Part shown: positions 24,920 to 32,496 of the stretch, one piece after another
How the letters are laid out: each line of letters opens with the position of its first letter
Numbering within the stretch: position 1 is the first letter of the stretch
DNA from: Solihabitans fulvus
GTDB taxonomy: Bacteria > Actinomycetota > Actinomycetes > Mycobacteriales > Pseudonocardiaceae
Length of the DNA: 64,000 bases
Reading direction: 5' to 3'
NCBI RefSeq assembly: GCF_008386585.1
Contig: NZ_VUOB01000065.1
Location: forward strand, 96,431 to 160,430
Made by a program: the position numbers and the translations under genes
Notes under the pieces: generated by a model
Databases searched by the model: none
What the model saw: the letters and a program-made list of their open reading frames with translations, nothing else
Told to the model about the DNA's origin: nothing

Positions 24920-25668
24920 CAGCGGCCGAAGTCCTGTGTCCAGTACCAGCCCTGGGTGCTCAGGCCGAGTCCCATCGTGGTGAAGGAACAGTCGAGGATG
25001 TTCCTGCGGTGTCCTGCGGAGTTCATCCACGCCTGCATCACCTCGCCGGGGCTGCGCTGCCCCTTGGCGATGTTCTCGCCGCCGGGGCTCGGGTAGCCGG
25101 CGTCGGTGATCCTGGTGGCGAAGTCCTTGCCCTCTGGGGTGTCGTGCGAGAAGTAGTTCCGCGCCGACATGTCCGTGCTGTGTGCCTGCGCCGCCGCCGT
25201 AAGCCGGTCATCGGCCTTCAGCGGCGCGCAGCCCGCGGTGGACCGCTGCTCGTTGACCAGCGCCAGCACCTGGCGACCGGGGTTCGGGTCGGTCGTAGTA
25301 GTGGTCGGCTGCTCGGTCGTCGTCGGCGGAGTCGTAGTGGTGGTCGGCGCCGGGGTGGTGGTGGTCGGCTGTGCAGGGGTGGTGGTCGTGGTGGTCGGCT
25401 CGACGCTGGACGAGCTTGGCGCGCTCGAGGTCGGTGGCTGGCCGGTCGGCCGGTTGGTCTCGATGCCGGCGCCGCGTCCCGGTGCCGCGGCCGCCGCCGT
25501 GTCGATCGAGGGTCTGTCGGAGTCGGTGGTGCGATAGTGCAGGCTCAGCGGCGTGGTGCCGCCGAACGGGTCGGCCACGACAACGGTGCCGCCTGCGCCA
25601 GCGGCACCGATTGCCAAACCGACCAAGCCGACCACTACGGACGTTCGCCTGCTCCGCCGAGCGCTCAC
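24919..25668 (-). CDS. Secreted CAP-domain (SCP/PR1, YkwD-like) protein with Thr/Pro linker
   Basis: The 249-aa protein has a signal peptide (VSARRSRRTSVVVGLVGLAI...), a linker of Thr/Pro runs (for example PTTTTPAPTTTTTPPTTTEQ) and a C-terminal CAP domain. The domain has LALVNEQRSTAGC, AAAQAHSTDM, FSHDTPEG, GGENIAKG, MQAWMNSAGHRRNIL and WTQDFG. The two His and nearby acidic residues of the CAP cavity are kept. Bacterial CAP proteins are wall-associated, often of unclear activity. GTG at 25668 is preferred for signal-peptide shape; TTG at 25704 is in frame. Confidence 0.82.
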   Translation of the reverse strand: MSARRSRRTSVVVGLVGLAIGAAGAGGTVVVADPFGGTTPLSLHYRTTDSDRPSIDTAAAAAPGRGAGIETNRPTGQPPTSSAPSSSSVEPTTTTTTPAQPTTTTPAPTTTTTPPTTTEQPTTTTTDPNPGRQVLALVNEQRSTAGCAPLKADDRLTAAAQAHSTDMSARNYFSHDTPEGKDFATRITDAGYPSPGGENIAKGQRSPGEVMQAWMNSAGHRRNILDCSFTTMGLGLSTQGWYWTQDFGR

Positions 25669-25739
25669 GGTCGGGCACCGTACCACTAATGGGTGATACG
25701 CCAAGGTCTGTGTGGAGCCGGCCGGGTGCGTGCGGAAAC

Positions 25740-26036
25740 ATGCCCGACATGTCCACGGAAGACCGAATCACGCGCCTGACGGTGTGGGTGCACGGTCACG
25801 TCCAAGGCGTTGGTTTCCGCTGGTGGACGCGCTCCCGGGCGCTGCGGTTCGGCCTGGTCGGCAGCGCGGCCAACCTGTCGGACGGCCGCGTGCAGGTGGT
25901 CGCCGAGGGAACCGAGTCGGCCTGCCGGTCACTGCTGGCCGCACTGCGTTCCGGCGCCACCCCCGGACGGGTGGACTCGGTCGTGGAGCGCTGGAGCGAG
26001 GCCACCGGCGGGCTGACCGGCTTCGTCGAGCGCTGA
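25740..26036 (+). CDS. acyP: Acylphosphatase
   Basis: Acylphosphatase hydrolyses small carboxyl-phosphates such as acetyl- or carbamoyl-phosphate. The 98-aa protein has the signature GHVQGVGFRWW, whose Arg binds phosphate, and NLSDGRVQVVAEG, containing the catalytic Asn. ATG at 25740 or 25749 could start it. In many actinobacteria acyP lies directly before smc; here about 2.8 kb intervenes. Its 3' end, including the stop codon, is the founder unit of a nine-copy tandem repeat. Confidence 0.92.
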   Translation: MPDMSTEDRITRLTVWVHGHVQGVGFRWWTRSRALRFGLVGSAANLSDGRVQVVAEGTESACRSLLAALRSGATPGRVDSVVERWSEATGGLTGFVER

Positions 26037-26285
26037 GAGCCGTCGACCGGCTTTGGCGAGCGCTGACAGCTGCCGACCGGCTTCGTCGAGCGCTGACAGC
26101 TGCCGACCGGTTTCGTCGAGCGGTGACAGCCGTCGACCGGCTTCATCGAAGTGCCGACAGTCGTCGGCCGGTTTCGTCGAGTGCTGAGAGCCGTCGGCCG
26201 GTTTCGTCGAGCGCTGACAGCCGCTGAGCGGTTTCGTGGAGCGCTGACAGTCGTCGGCCGGTTTCGTTGAGCGCTGAGAGCCGCC
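26015..26285. repeat. Nine-copy 30-bp minisatellite derived from the acyP 3' end
   Basis: Nine head-to-tail units of 30 bp (the fifth is 31 bp) begin at 26015. The first unit is the last coding segment of acyP, encoding TGFVER and the stop. Consensus is about GRCCGGYTTCGTCGAGCGCTGA followed by an 8-base spacer (CAGYCGTC-like). Most later copies keep the TTCGTCGAGCGCTGA core, so the array is a repeated stop-codon end. There are no unique spacers, so it is not a CRISPR array. The minus strand stays open through it because 30 is a multiple of three. Confidence 0.93.
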
Positions 26286-26288
26286 GAG

Positions 26289-26316
26289 TTGTCCACAACG
26301 TGCTTGGTTGTCCACA
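26289..26316. promoter_or_regulatory. Pair of DnaA-box sequences
   Basis: TTGTCCACA, the high-GC actinobacterial DnaA-box consensus, occurs at 26289-26297 and 26308-26316 in the same orientation, 19 bp apart, directly after the minisatellite. It may titrate DnaA or be coincidental; there is no origin-like AT-rich region or dnaA gene here. Confidence 0.45.
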
Positions 26317-26460
26317 GCCACTCGCACTCGCCGCCGCCCGCCGCCGATCGCCGATACGCTGGCCAAGGGCACGGCCCCCTGAGGTTGGGTGGGGTGTTTC
26401 TACCGGTGGGGCGGGGTTTCTCCGGTGAGGGTTCTCCGGTGGGGCGGGGTTCGGTTCGGG
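26317..26460. other. Non-coding stretch with short direct repeats
   Basis: Between the DnaA-box pair and the transposase remnant lies a G-rich stretch. The 14-bp CCGGTGGGGCGGGG occurs twice within about 40 bp around 26400-26445. No gene is supported. Confidence 0.5.
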
Positions 26461-26815
26461 TGACGTCGGTGGCCAGGCGGCGGTCGATGGTGGCCGCGGA
26501 CATCCGTACCAGCTGGTAGCGGGTCGCGTCGGTGACGTGGAGTTCCCCGCAGGCGATCAGGCGGTCCACGATCTGGGGCAGGAACAGCGCCAGGCGTTTC
26601 CCGGCGGGTGCGTCGAGGACGGCCGAGACCTTCCGCAGGGCCGCGATGACCTCGGGTCCGTAGACCGGGTCGCGGGGTGTCCGTGGCCTGGCACGGTGTG
26701 TGGCCCTCAAGGCTGTTCGGAGGGCTTTGCGGCGTGGTCGCGGTGCCAGCTGGTCAAGGCGCACAGCTCGTCGAGGATCGCGGCTTTGCCTGTTTGGCCG
26801 GCAAAGCGGTAGCGG
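26461..26815 (-). pseudogene. Transposase/integrase remnant, truncated and frameshifted
   Basis: The minus strand from about 26815 reads RYRFAGQTGKAAILDELCA, then TSWHRDHA. After a one-base frame change near 26735 it reads RRKALRTALRA, then DPVYGPEVIAALRKV, APAGKRLALFLPQIV and LVRMSAATIDRRLA. That order is familiar from N-terminal halves of actinobacterial integrase-type transposases. The catalytic rve domain is absent, the 5' end is cut at the neighbouring lipoprotein gene, and the 3' end dissolves after about 26461. It is a dead fragment of an insertion element. Confidence 0.68.
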
Positions 26816-26818
26816 CGG

Positions 26819-27292
26819 TCAGTAGCCGTAGCCGCCGCCCTGATCCTGGGTCGTCTGGCTGGTCGGCGCGCTGCCGATCGTCACCACGTGCCAGGTGAAC
26901 GCGACGCCGCCGAAGCTGTCCTTCGCGTTGTTCCCCTTCGCGCTGCCGCCGTCGTCGCCGGCGAACAGGTACAGCGGCGCGCCGCGGTAGGTGAGCTGCT
27001 GCTGTCCGTTGTCCGACCGGCGGATCACGCCGAGGCAGGCGCCGACGCACTTGACCGACCCGGTGGACTCCTGGTCGTTCACGTACAGCGCCCGTCCGCC
27101 GCCGTCGGTGAGCACCGTGCCGACGCCGACCTGGTCCCTGCTGGCCAGGCCGCCGCCGGCCGGCGCCGTCGACGTCGAACCACCCGCGCCGCCATAACCG
27201 CCGCCGTAGCCACCGCCCTGGCCGCAGGCGGCGAGCGTCGCACCGACGGCGATCGTCAGCGCGAGCAGTGCGGGAATCCTCGACTCGGCCAT
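26819..27292 (-). CDS. Lipoprotein with secreted-repeat (PF03640-like) domain
   Basis: The 157-aa precursor has a lipoprotein signal peptide with lipobox LAAC and a Gly/Tyr-rich linker (GGGYGGGYGGAGG). The domain includes ALYVNDQESTGSVKCVGACLGV and TYRGAPLYLFAGDD with FGGVAFTWHVV at the end, matching the secreted repeat family of unknown function. Both cysteines of the C-x3-C pair are kept. The start at 27292 follows GAGAGGAG. It is divergent from the sigma-factor gene, and its promoter mirrors the sigma-factor promoter, so it is probably a direct target of that sigma factor. Confidence 0.82.
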   Translation of the reverse strand: MAESRIPALLALTIAVGATLAACGQGGGYGGGYGGAGGSTSTAPAGGGLASRDQVGVGTVLTDGGGRALYVNDQESTGSVKCVGACLGVIRRSDNGQQQLTYRGAPLYLFAGDDGGSAKGNNAKDSFGGVAFTWHVVTIGSAPTSQTTQDQGGGYGY

Positions 27293-27361
27293 GGCCGGCT
27301 CCTCTCGCCGGAACATCCGGAGACACCGGGACGCCGGTCCTCGGACGGACGGCTGCCTGCG

Positions 27362-27389
27362 AGTACGCCTCCCGAGCCCGATGGGTTCA
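27362..27389 (-). promoter_or_regulatory. SigL-type promoter for the lipoprotein gene
   Basis: On the minus strand TGAACC (27389-27384) is followed after exactly 16 nt by CGTACT (27367-27362). This fits the published mycobacterial SigL pattern (TGAACC with CGT in the -10). Transcription would start near 27355, leaving an untranslated leader of about 60 nt that contains the ribosome binding site. Confidence 0.7.
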
Positions 27390-27394
27390 GTTGT

Positions 27395-27422
27395 TGAACC
27401 AAATCGGCGCGATGGGCGTAGT
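27395..27422 (+). promoter_or_regulatory. SigL-type autoregulatory promoter for the sigma factor gene
   Basis: TGAACC (27395-27400), 16 nt, then CGTAGT (27417-27422). The expected start point is at or next to the GTG start codon (27431), so the mRNA is probably leaderless. With its divergent partner it forms the palindrome GGTTCA-N5-TGAACC (27384-27400). Confidence 0.72.
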
Positions 27423-27430
27423 ACTGAGTC

Positions 27431-27949
27431 GTGGACAGCACCCCGGAGCGGGGCGAGGACGTCGTGACGCAGCTGTACGGCCGCTGGCGCGGACCGCTGC
27501 TCGGCTACGTGCTGCGCTCGGTCGGCGGGGACTACCAGTACGCGGAGGACATCGTGCAGGAGACGCTGCTGCGGGCCTGGCGGCACTCCGACTCACTGAC
27601 CCCGGAGCTGGCCGGCCCGTGGCTGTACACCGTGGCCCGCAACCTGGTCGTGTCCGGCTACCGCCGCAAGGGCGCGCGGGTCGCCGAGGTCCCGATGGAA
27701 CCGGCCGACCTGCCGCCGGTCTCCGACGAGGTGGACAAGGTGCTGCGGAACTGGCAGGTCGCCGAGGCCATGCGCGCGCTGTCCGTCGAGCACCGCACGG
27801 TGGTCGTCGAGCTGTTCTACCGCCGCCGCACCGTCGCCGAGGCGGCCACCGTCCTCGGCATCCCGGTCGGCACGGTCAAGTCGCGCTCCTACTACGCCCT
27901 GCGCGCCCTGCGCGGCGCCCTTGAGGAGCGGGGGGTGACGGAGCCGTGA
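27431..27949 (+). CDS. ECF RNA polymerase sigma factor, SigL-like
   Basis: This is an extracytoplasmic-function sigma factor that directs RNA polymerase to envelope-stress-type promoters. The 172-aa protein has region 2 (YAEDIVQETLLRAWRH, with WLYTVARNLVVSGYRRK) and region 4 (TVVVELFYRRRTVAEAATVLGIPVGTVKSR, given here only by its VPVGTVKSR-like end). GTG at 27431 coincides with the predicted transcription start. Its stop overlaps the start of the anti-sigma gene. The promoter it probably recognises is in front of its own gene. Confidence 0.92.
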   Translation: MDSTPERGEDVVTQLYGRWRGPLLGYVLRSVGGDYQYAEDIVQETLLRAWRHSDSLTPELAGPWLYTVARNLVVSGYRRKGARVAEVPMEPADLPPVSDEVDKVLRNWQVAEAMRALSVEHRTVVVELFYRRRTVAEAATVLGIPVGTVKSRSYYALRALRGALEERGVTEP

Positions 27950-28788
27950 GCTGCCTGCACACCGTCTCGCTCGGCGCCTACCTGCTCGGCGCGCTCGAAC
28001 CGGGGGAGCGCGCGGCCTTCGAACGGCACCTGGACGGCTGCCCGATCTGCCGCGACGAGCTGGTCCGTCTCGCGCCGCTGCCCGGACTGCTCGGCCAGCT
28101 GACCCTGGACGACCTCGACGACGCCGACGTGGCACCGTCGCCCGTCACCCTGCCGACCGCCCTGCTGACTGCCCTGCCGGTTGTCCTGCCGGCGGAGCCG
28201 CCGGCTGAGCCGACCTCGGGCCCGTCGGCTCAGCTGCCGACAGAGCTGCCATCGACACCGAGGCCCGCGTTGTCGGCCGACCGACCGTCGGACGCGGCAC
28301 CGGACCTGCCATCGAGCCCGCCGGCAGCGGAGTCTCAGGCTGACCTGCCGGTGTCGCCGCTACCTGCGGGGCCGGGTCGGCTGCGGCGGCGGTGGGTGTT
28401 GGTCGCCGCCGGGTTCGTGGTGCTGTTGGCGGCCGTCGGGCTGCTGGTGCCGAGGCTGTTCGACGCCGACCAGTCGCCCGCCCCGGCCTCGGCGATGTGG
28501 ACCGCGTCCGACCAGGGCAGCGGGGTGGCGGCCGCGGCCCAGCTCCAGGGGCGACCGTGGGGCACGGAGGTGCAGCTCCAGCTCGACCACCTGCCGGCCG
28601 GCGTGCGGTGCCAGCTCATCCTCTACACGGCCGACGGCCGCGCCGAGATCGGCGGCTGGTGGGGTTCCACCTATTCCGGCGGCGAGCGGGTGCCCGGCGC
28701 GTCCTCCTTCGCGCTCGACCAGATCGACCGCATGGAGATCCGCACGGCCGACCACCAGACCCTGGTCACGCTCCGCCGTCCAGGCTAG
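27946..28788 (+). CDS. Zinc-binding anti-sigma factor, membrane-anchored
   Basis: This is a RslA-like anti-sigma factor expected to bind the preceding sigma factor. The 280-aa protein has the N-terminal ZAS motif: an upstream His in CLHTVSLGAY and HLDGCPIC (H-x3-C-x2-C). An unusual cytoplasmic linker of about 90 residues, rich in LPT/LPA/PSSP repeats, follows. One membrane helix lies at about residues 148-170 (WVLVAAGFVVLLAAVGLLV) and an outer domain with a WWGSTY segment ends the protein. GTG at 27946 overlaps the sigma stop (GTGA). Redox release of zinc is known for RslA and is inferred here. Confidence 0.85.
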   Translation: MSCLHTVSLGAYLLGALEPGERAAFERHLDGCPICRDELVRLAPLPGLLGQLTLDDLDDADVAPSPVTLPTALLTALPVVLPAEPPAEPTSGPSAQLPTELPSTPRPALSADRPSDAAPDLPSSPPAAESQADLPVSPLPAGPGRLRRRWVLVAAGFVVLLAAVGLLVPRLFDADQSPAPASAMWTASDQGSGVAAAAQLQGRPWGTEVQLQLDHLPAGVRCQLILYTADGRAEIGGWWGSTYSGGERVPGASSFALDQIDRMEIRTADHQTLVTLRRPG

Positions 28789-28875
28789 TGCGACGGCCTC
28801 CCACGGTTCCGCCGCGCACCCGGGTACCCTCAGCCGGATACGACGCGGACCGGGTAGCGGAAGGGCCAGCGCACC

Positions 28876-31800
28876 GTGCATCTCAAGAGCCTGACGCTGA
28901 AGGGCTTCAAGTCCTTCGCCTCGGCCACCACGCTGCGCTTCGAACCGGGCATCACCTGCGTCGTCGGCCCGAACGGCTCCGGCAAGTCCAACGTGCTCGA
29001 CGCCCTCCAGTGGGTGATGGGCGAGCAGGGCGCCAAGAGCCTGCGCGGCGGCAAGATGGAGGACGTCATCTTCGCCGGCACGGCCGGCCGCGCCCCGCTC
29101 GGGCGCGCCGAGGTGACCCTGACCATCGACAACTCCGACGGCGCGCTGCCCATCGACTACACCGAGGTCTCCATCACCAGGCGGATGTTCCGCGAGGGGG
29201 CCACCGAGTACGAGATCAACGGCAACGGCTGTCGGCTGATGGACATCCAGGAGCTGCTGTCGGACTCCGGCATCGGCCGCGAGATGCACGTGATCGTCGG
29301 CCAGGGCCAGCTCGCCGCGATCCTGGAGTCCAAGCCCGAGGAGCGCCGCGCGTTCATCGAGGAAGCCGCTGGCGTGCTCAAGCACCGCAGGCGCAAGGAA
29401 AAGGCGCTGCGCAAGCTGGACGCCATGCAGGCCAACCTGACCAGGCTCACCGACCTCACCGCCGAGCTGCGCCGCCAGCTCAAGCCGTTGGGCAAGCAGG
29501 CCGAGATCGCCCGCAAGGCCCAGGCCGTCCAGTCCGACCTGCGCGACGCCAGGATGCGGCTGATGGCCGACGACCTGGTGACCCGGCGCGGCGAGCTGGC
29601 CAGGGAGGAACACGACGAGGCCGCCGCGCGGGCCCGCCGGACCGAGGTCGAGCAGGCGCTCCAGATCGCCCAGGCCAAGCAGAATGAGCTGGAGGAGCTG
29701 GTCGCCGCCGACGCGCCGAAGCTCGCCAGGGCGCAGGACACCTGGTACCGGCTGTCGGCGCTGGAGGAGCGGCTGCGCGGCACGGTCCGGCTCGCCGCCG
29801 AGCGCTACCGGCACCTGTCCGCCGACGTCGAGGCGCCCAGGGGCGGCCGGAACCCGGACGAGCTGGACGCGGAGGCCGAGGAGACGGCGTTCCGGGAGGC
29901 CGAGCTCCAGGAGGCGGTCACCGAGGCGCGCATCCTGCTCGCGGAGACCACCGAGCGCCGCTCCGAGCTGGAGCGCACGGTGGCGGCGGCCGAGCGGGCG
30001 CACCTGGCCGCGATCCGCGCGATCGCCGACCGCAGGGAGGGCCTTGCCAGGCTCGCCGGTCAGGTGGATGTGTTGCGCAGCAAGACGAACGCCACCGCCG
30101 AGGAGATCGAGCGGCTGTCGGTGACGCTGGCCGAGGCGACCGAGCGGGTCGAGCTGGCCGAGCTGGAGCTGGCCGAGCAGCAGACCGAGTCGGGCACCGA
30201 GGACGAGGGCGACGCGGGCCTCGACGAGCGGCACGCGCAGGTCGTGCAGGCCAACGAGGCCGCGAAGGCGCGCGTCGAGGAGCTGGTGCGCGCCGAGCGG
30301 ACGGCGGAGAAGGACATCGCGTCGTGGCGGGCCAGGGTGGACGCGCTGTCGCTCGGCCTGACCCGCAAGGACGGCGCGGGCGCGCTGCTGGCGGCCGGTG
30401 ATCGGCTGCCGGGCCTGCTTGGCTCGGTGGCCGCGCTGCTGACCGTCGAACCGGGTGCGGAGGTGGCGCTGGCCGCCGCGCTCGGCCCGATCGCCGACGC
30501 CGTCGCGGTCGCGGGCGGCGAGGACGCGCTGGCCGCGCTGCGGTTGCTGAAGGAGACCGACTCCGGGCGGGCCGGGCTGCTCGTCGGCGCGACCGACGGT
30601 CCGTCCACTGTGGACACCTCGGCCTGGCCGGCGCTGCCGGACGGCGCGCGCTGGGCGGTCGGGCTGGTGCAGGCCCCGCAGGCGTTGCGGCCCGCGCTGC
30701 ACCGCGCGCTGAATCTCGTTGCGGTGGTTGACGATCTGCCCCAGGCCCAGCGGCTGGTCGGCGCGCACCCGAGGGTGCGCGCGGTGACCCCGGAGGGCGA
30801 CCTGTTCGGCGCGGACTGGGCGATCGGCGGTTCCGGCCGCAGCCAGAGCGTCATCGAGGTGCAGGCCGTCGTCGACGAGGCGGAGCTGAAGCTCGCCGTC
30901 GCCGAGCGGGCCCTCGAGCAGTCGAGCGCCGCGCTGGAGGGCGCGCGCGCCGAGCAGCAGGCCCGCAGGGCGGAGGTCGGCGCGGTCAAGGAGGCCGTGA
31001 ACGAGGCCAAGGTCCGGCACGCGCGGTCCTCGGAGCGGTTGAACCGGCTGCGGCACGCGGCCACCTCGGCGCAGGCCGAGGCGGACCGGGTGCGGGCGCA
31101 GCGGACCAAGATCGAGCAGTCCCGCGAGGAGGCCCTGCTCAAGCTGGCCGAGCTGGAGGGGCGGCTGGCCGGGGCGCAGGAACAGCCGATGGAGTCCGAG
31201 CCGGACACCGCCGAGCGGGACCAGGCGACGGCCGAGCTGAGCACGGCGCGGCAGGCCGAGCTGGACGCCAGGCTCGGGCTGCGCACCGCCGAGGAGCGGG
31301 CCCGCGCGTTGCAGGGCCGCGCCGAGCAGTTGCGGCGCGCGGCGAGGGCGGAGCGCGAGGCGCGGGAACGCGCCGCCAAGGCGCGCGAGGCCAGGACCAG
31401 GGGCGCGGCCGTGGCCGGCGCGGTGGTGCGCGGCGGCGAGCTGGCCATCGAGCGGATCGGCGAGTCCCTCGCGCGGGCCGCGCGCGAGCGCGACACCGCG
31501 CAGGAGCGGCGCAGCCAGCACGAGACGCTGCTCGCCCAGGTGCGCAACCTGGTCCGCGAGCTGGGCACCGAGCTGGAGAAGCTGACCGACGCGGTGCACC
31601 GGGACGAGGTGTTGCGGGCCGAGCAGCGGCTGCGGATCGAGCAGCTGGAGACCAAGATCGCCGAGGAGTTCGGCATCGGGCTGGACGACCTGGTCGACGA
31701 GTACGGCCCGGACGTGCTGATCCCGCCGAGCCAGGCGGAGACGGCCGAGTACGAGGCGGCGAAGGAGCGGGGCGAGGACGTCATCGCGCCGCAGCCGATG

Positions 31801-32469
31801 CCCTATGACCGGGACACCCAGTCGCGTCGGGCCAAGCGCGCCGAGCGGGACCTGTCGTTGCTCGGCAAGGTGAACCCCCTCGCGCTGGAGGAGTTCGCCG
31901 CGCTGGAGGAGCGCTACAAGTTCCTGTCGACGCAGCTCGAGGACCTCAAGGCCACCCGCCGCGAGCTGTTGGTGCTGGTGAAGGAGGTGGACGAGAAGAT
32001 CCTCGAGGTCTTCTCGGCCGCCTACGTCGATGTGGCGCGCGAGTTCGAGATCGTGTTCTCGACGCTGTTCCCCGGCGGCGAGGGCAAGCTCGTGCTGACC
32101 GATCCGGACGACATGCTGACCACCGGTATCGAGATGGAGGCCAGGCCGCCGGGCAAGAAGGTGAAGCGGCTGTCGCTGCTGTCCGGTGGCGAGAAGTCCC
32201 TTGCCGCAGTGGCGATGCTGGTCGCGATCTTCCGCGCGCGGCCGTCGCCGTTCTACGTGATGGACGAGGTCGAGGCCGCGTTGGACGACACCAACCTGCA
32301 CCGGTTGATCGGCCTGTTCGAGCAGCTTCGGGAGAAGTCGCAGCTGCTCATCATCACCCACCAGAAGCCGACGATGGAGATCGCCGACGCGCTGTACGGG
32401 GTGAGCATGCGCGGCGACGGCATCAGCCAGGTGATCTCGCAGCGGCTGCGCGGCCTCCAGACCGCCTGA
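28876..32469 (+). CDS. smc: Chromosome segregation protein SMC
   Basis: SMC is the ATPase core of the condensin-like complex with ScpA/ScpB. The 1197-aa protein has Walker A VGPNGSGKSN near residue 32 and long Ala/Glu/Arg coiled coils. The hinge is at about residues 505-660 (from LPGLLGSVAALL to GDLFGADWAIGGSG). The C-terminal head has the signature LLSGGEKSLAAVAM and Walker B FYVMDEVEAALDD. It uses GTG at 28876. The bases around its stop codon are imperfectly repeated 21 bp downstream. Its usual partners acyP and ftsY are distant here. Confidence 0.97.
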   Translation: MHLKSLTLKGFKSFASATTLRFEPGITCVVGPNGSGKSNVLDALQWVMGEQGAKSLRGGKMEDVIFAGTAGRAPLGRAEVTLTIDNSDGALPIDYTEVSITRRMFREGATEYEINGNGCRLMDIQELLSDSGIGREMHVIVGQGQLAAILESKPEERRAFIEEAAGVLKHRRRKEKALRKLDAMQANLTRLTDLTAELRRQLKPLGKQAEIARKAQAVQSDLRDARMRLMADDLVTRRGELAREEHDEAAARARRTEVEQALQIAQAKQNELEELVAADAPKLARAQDTWYRLSALEERLRGTVRLAAERYRHLSADVEAPRGGRNPDELDAEAEETAFREAELQEAVTEARILLAETTERRSELERTVAAAERAHLAAIRAIADRREGLARLAGQVDVLRSKTNATAEEIERLSVTLAEATERVELAELELAEQQTESGTEDEGDAGLDERHAQVVQANEAAKARVEELVRAERTAEKDIASWRARVDALSLGLTRKDGAGALLAAGDRLPGLLGSVAALLTVEPGAEVALAAALGPIADAVAVAGGEDALAALRLLKETDSGRAGLLVGATDGPSTVDTSAWPALPDGARWAVGLVQAPQALRPALHRALNLVAVVDDLPQAQRLVGAHPRVRAVTPEGDLFGADWAIGGSGRSQSVIEVQAVVDEAELKLAVAERALEQSSAALEGARAEQQARRAEVGAVKEAVNEAKVRHARSSERLNRLRHAATSAQAEADRVRAQRTKIEQSREEALLKLAELEGRLAGAQEQPMESEPDTAERDQATAELSTARQAELDARLGLRTAEERARALQGRAEQLRRAARAEREARERAAKAREARTRGAAVAGAVVRGGELAIERIGESLARAARERDTAQERRSQHETLLAQVRNLVRELGTELEKLTDAVHRDEVLRAEQRLRIEQLETKIAEEFGIGLDDLVDEYGPDVLIPPSQAETAEYEAAKERGEDVIAPQPMPYDRDTQSRRAKRAERDLSLLGKVNPLALEEFAALEERYKFLSTQLEDLKATRRELLVLVKEVDEKILEVFSAAYVDVAREFEIVFSTLFPGGEGKLVLTDPDDMLTTGIEMEARPPGKKVKRLSLLSGGEKSLAAVAMLVAIFRARPSPFYVMDEVEAALDDTNLHRLIGLFEQLREKSQLLIITHQKPTMEIADALYGVSMRGDGISQVISQRLRGLQTA

Positions 32470-32493
32470 CGGGATCGCCAGACCGCTGCACGG
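32457..32493. repeat. Imperfect tandem duplication across the smc stop codon
   Basis: CCAGACCGCCTGACGG (32457-32472), containing the TGA, is followed 21 bp later by CCAGACCGCTGCACGG (32478-32493). The copy has diverged at two or three positions. It is the weakest of the five stop-spanning duplications. Confidence 0.6.
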
Positions 32494-32496
32494 CAG

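Noticed and set aside
26015..26285. Possible CRISPR array
   Set aside because: The 30-bp units follow each other directly without unique spacers, are derived from acyP, and no cas genes are present.
25796..26764. A 322-codon minus-strand frame through acyP, the minisatellite and the transposase remnant
   Set aside because: It is open only because the repeat unit is 30 bp. It joins antisense acyP, repeat-encoded peptide and a transposase fragment, with no start signal.
28360..32361. A 1333-codon open frame on the minus strand opposite smc and the anti-sigma gene
   Set aside because: It mirrors the codon bias of smc, has no domain or ribosome binding site, and is a known artefact of about 70% GC coding DNA.
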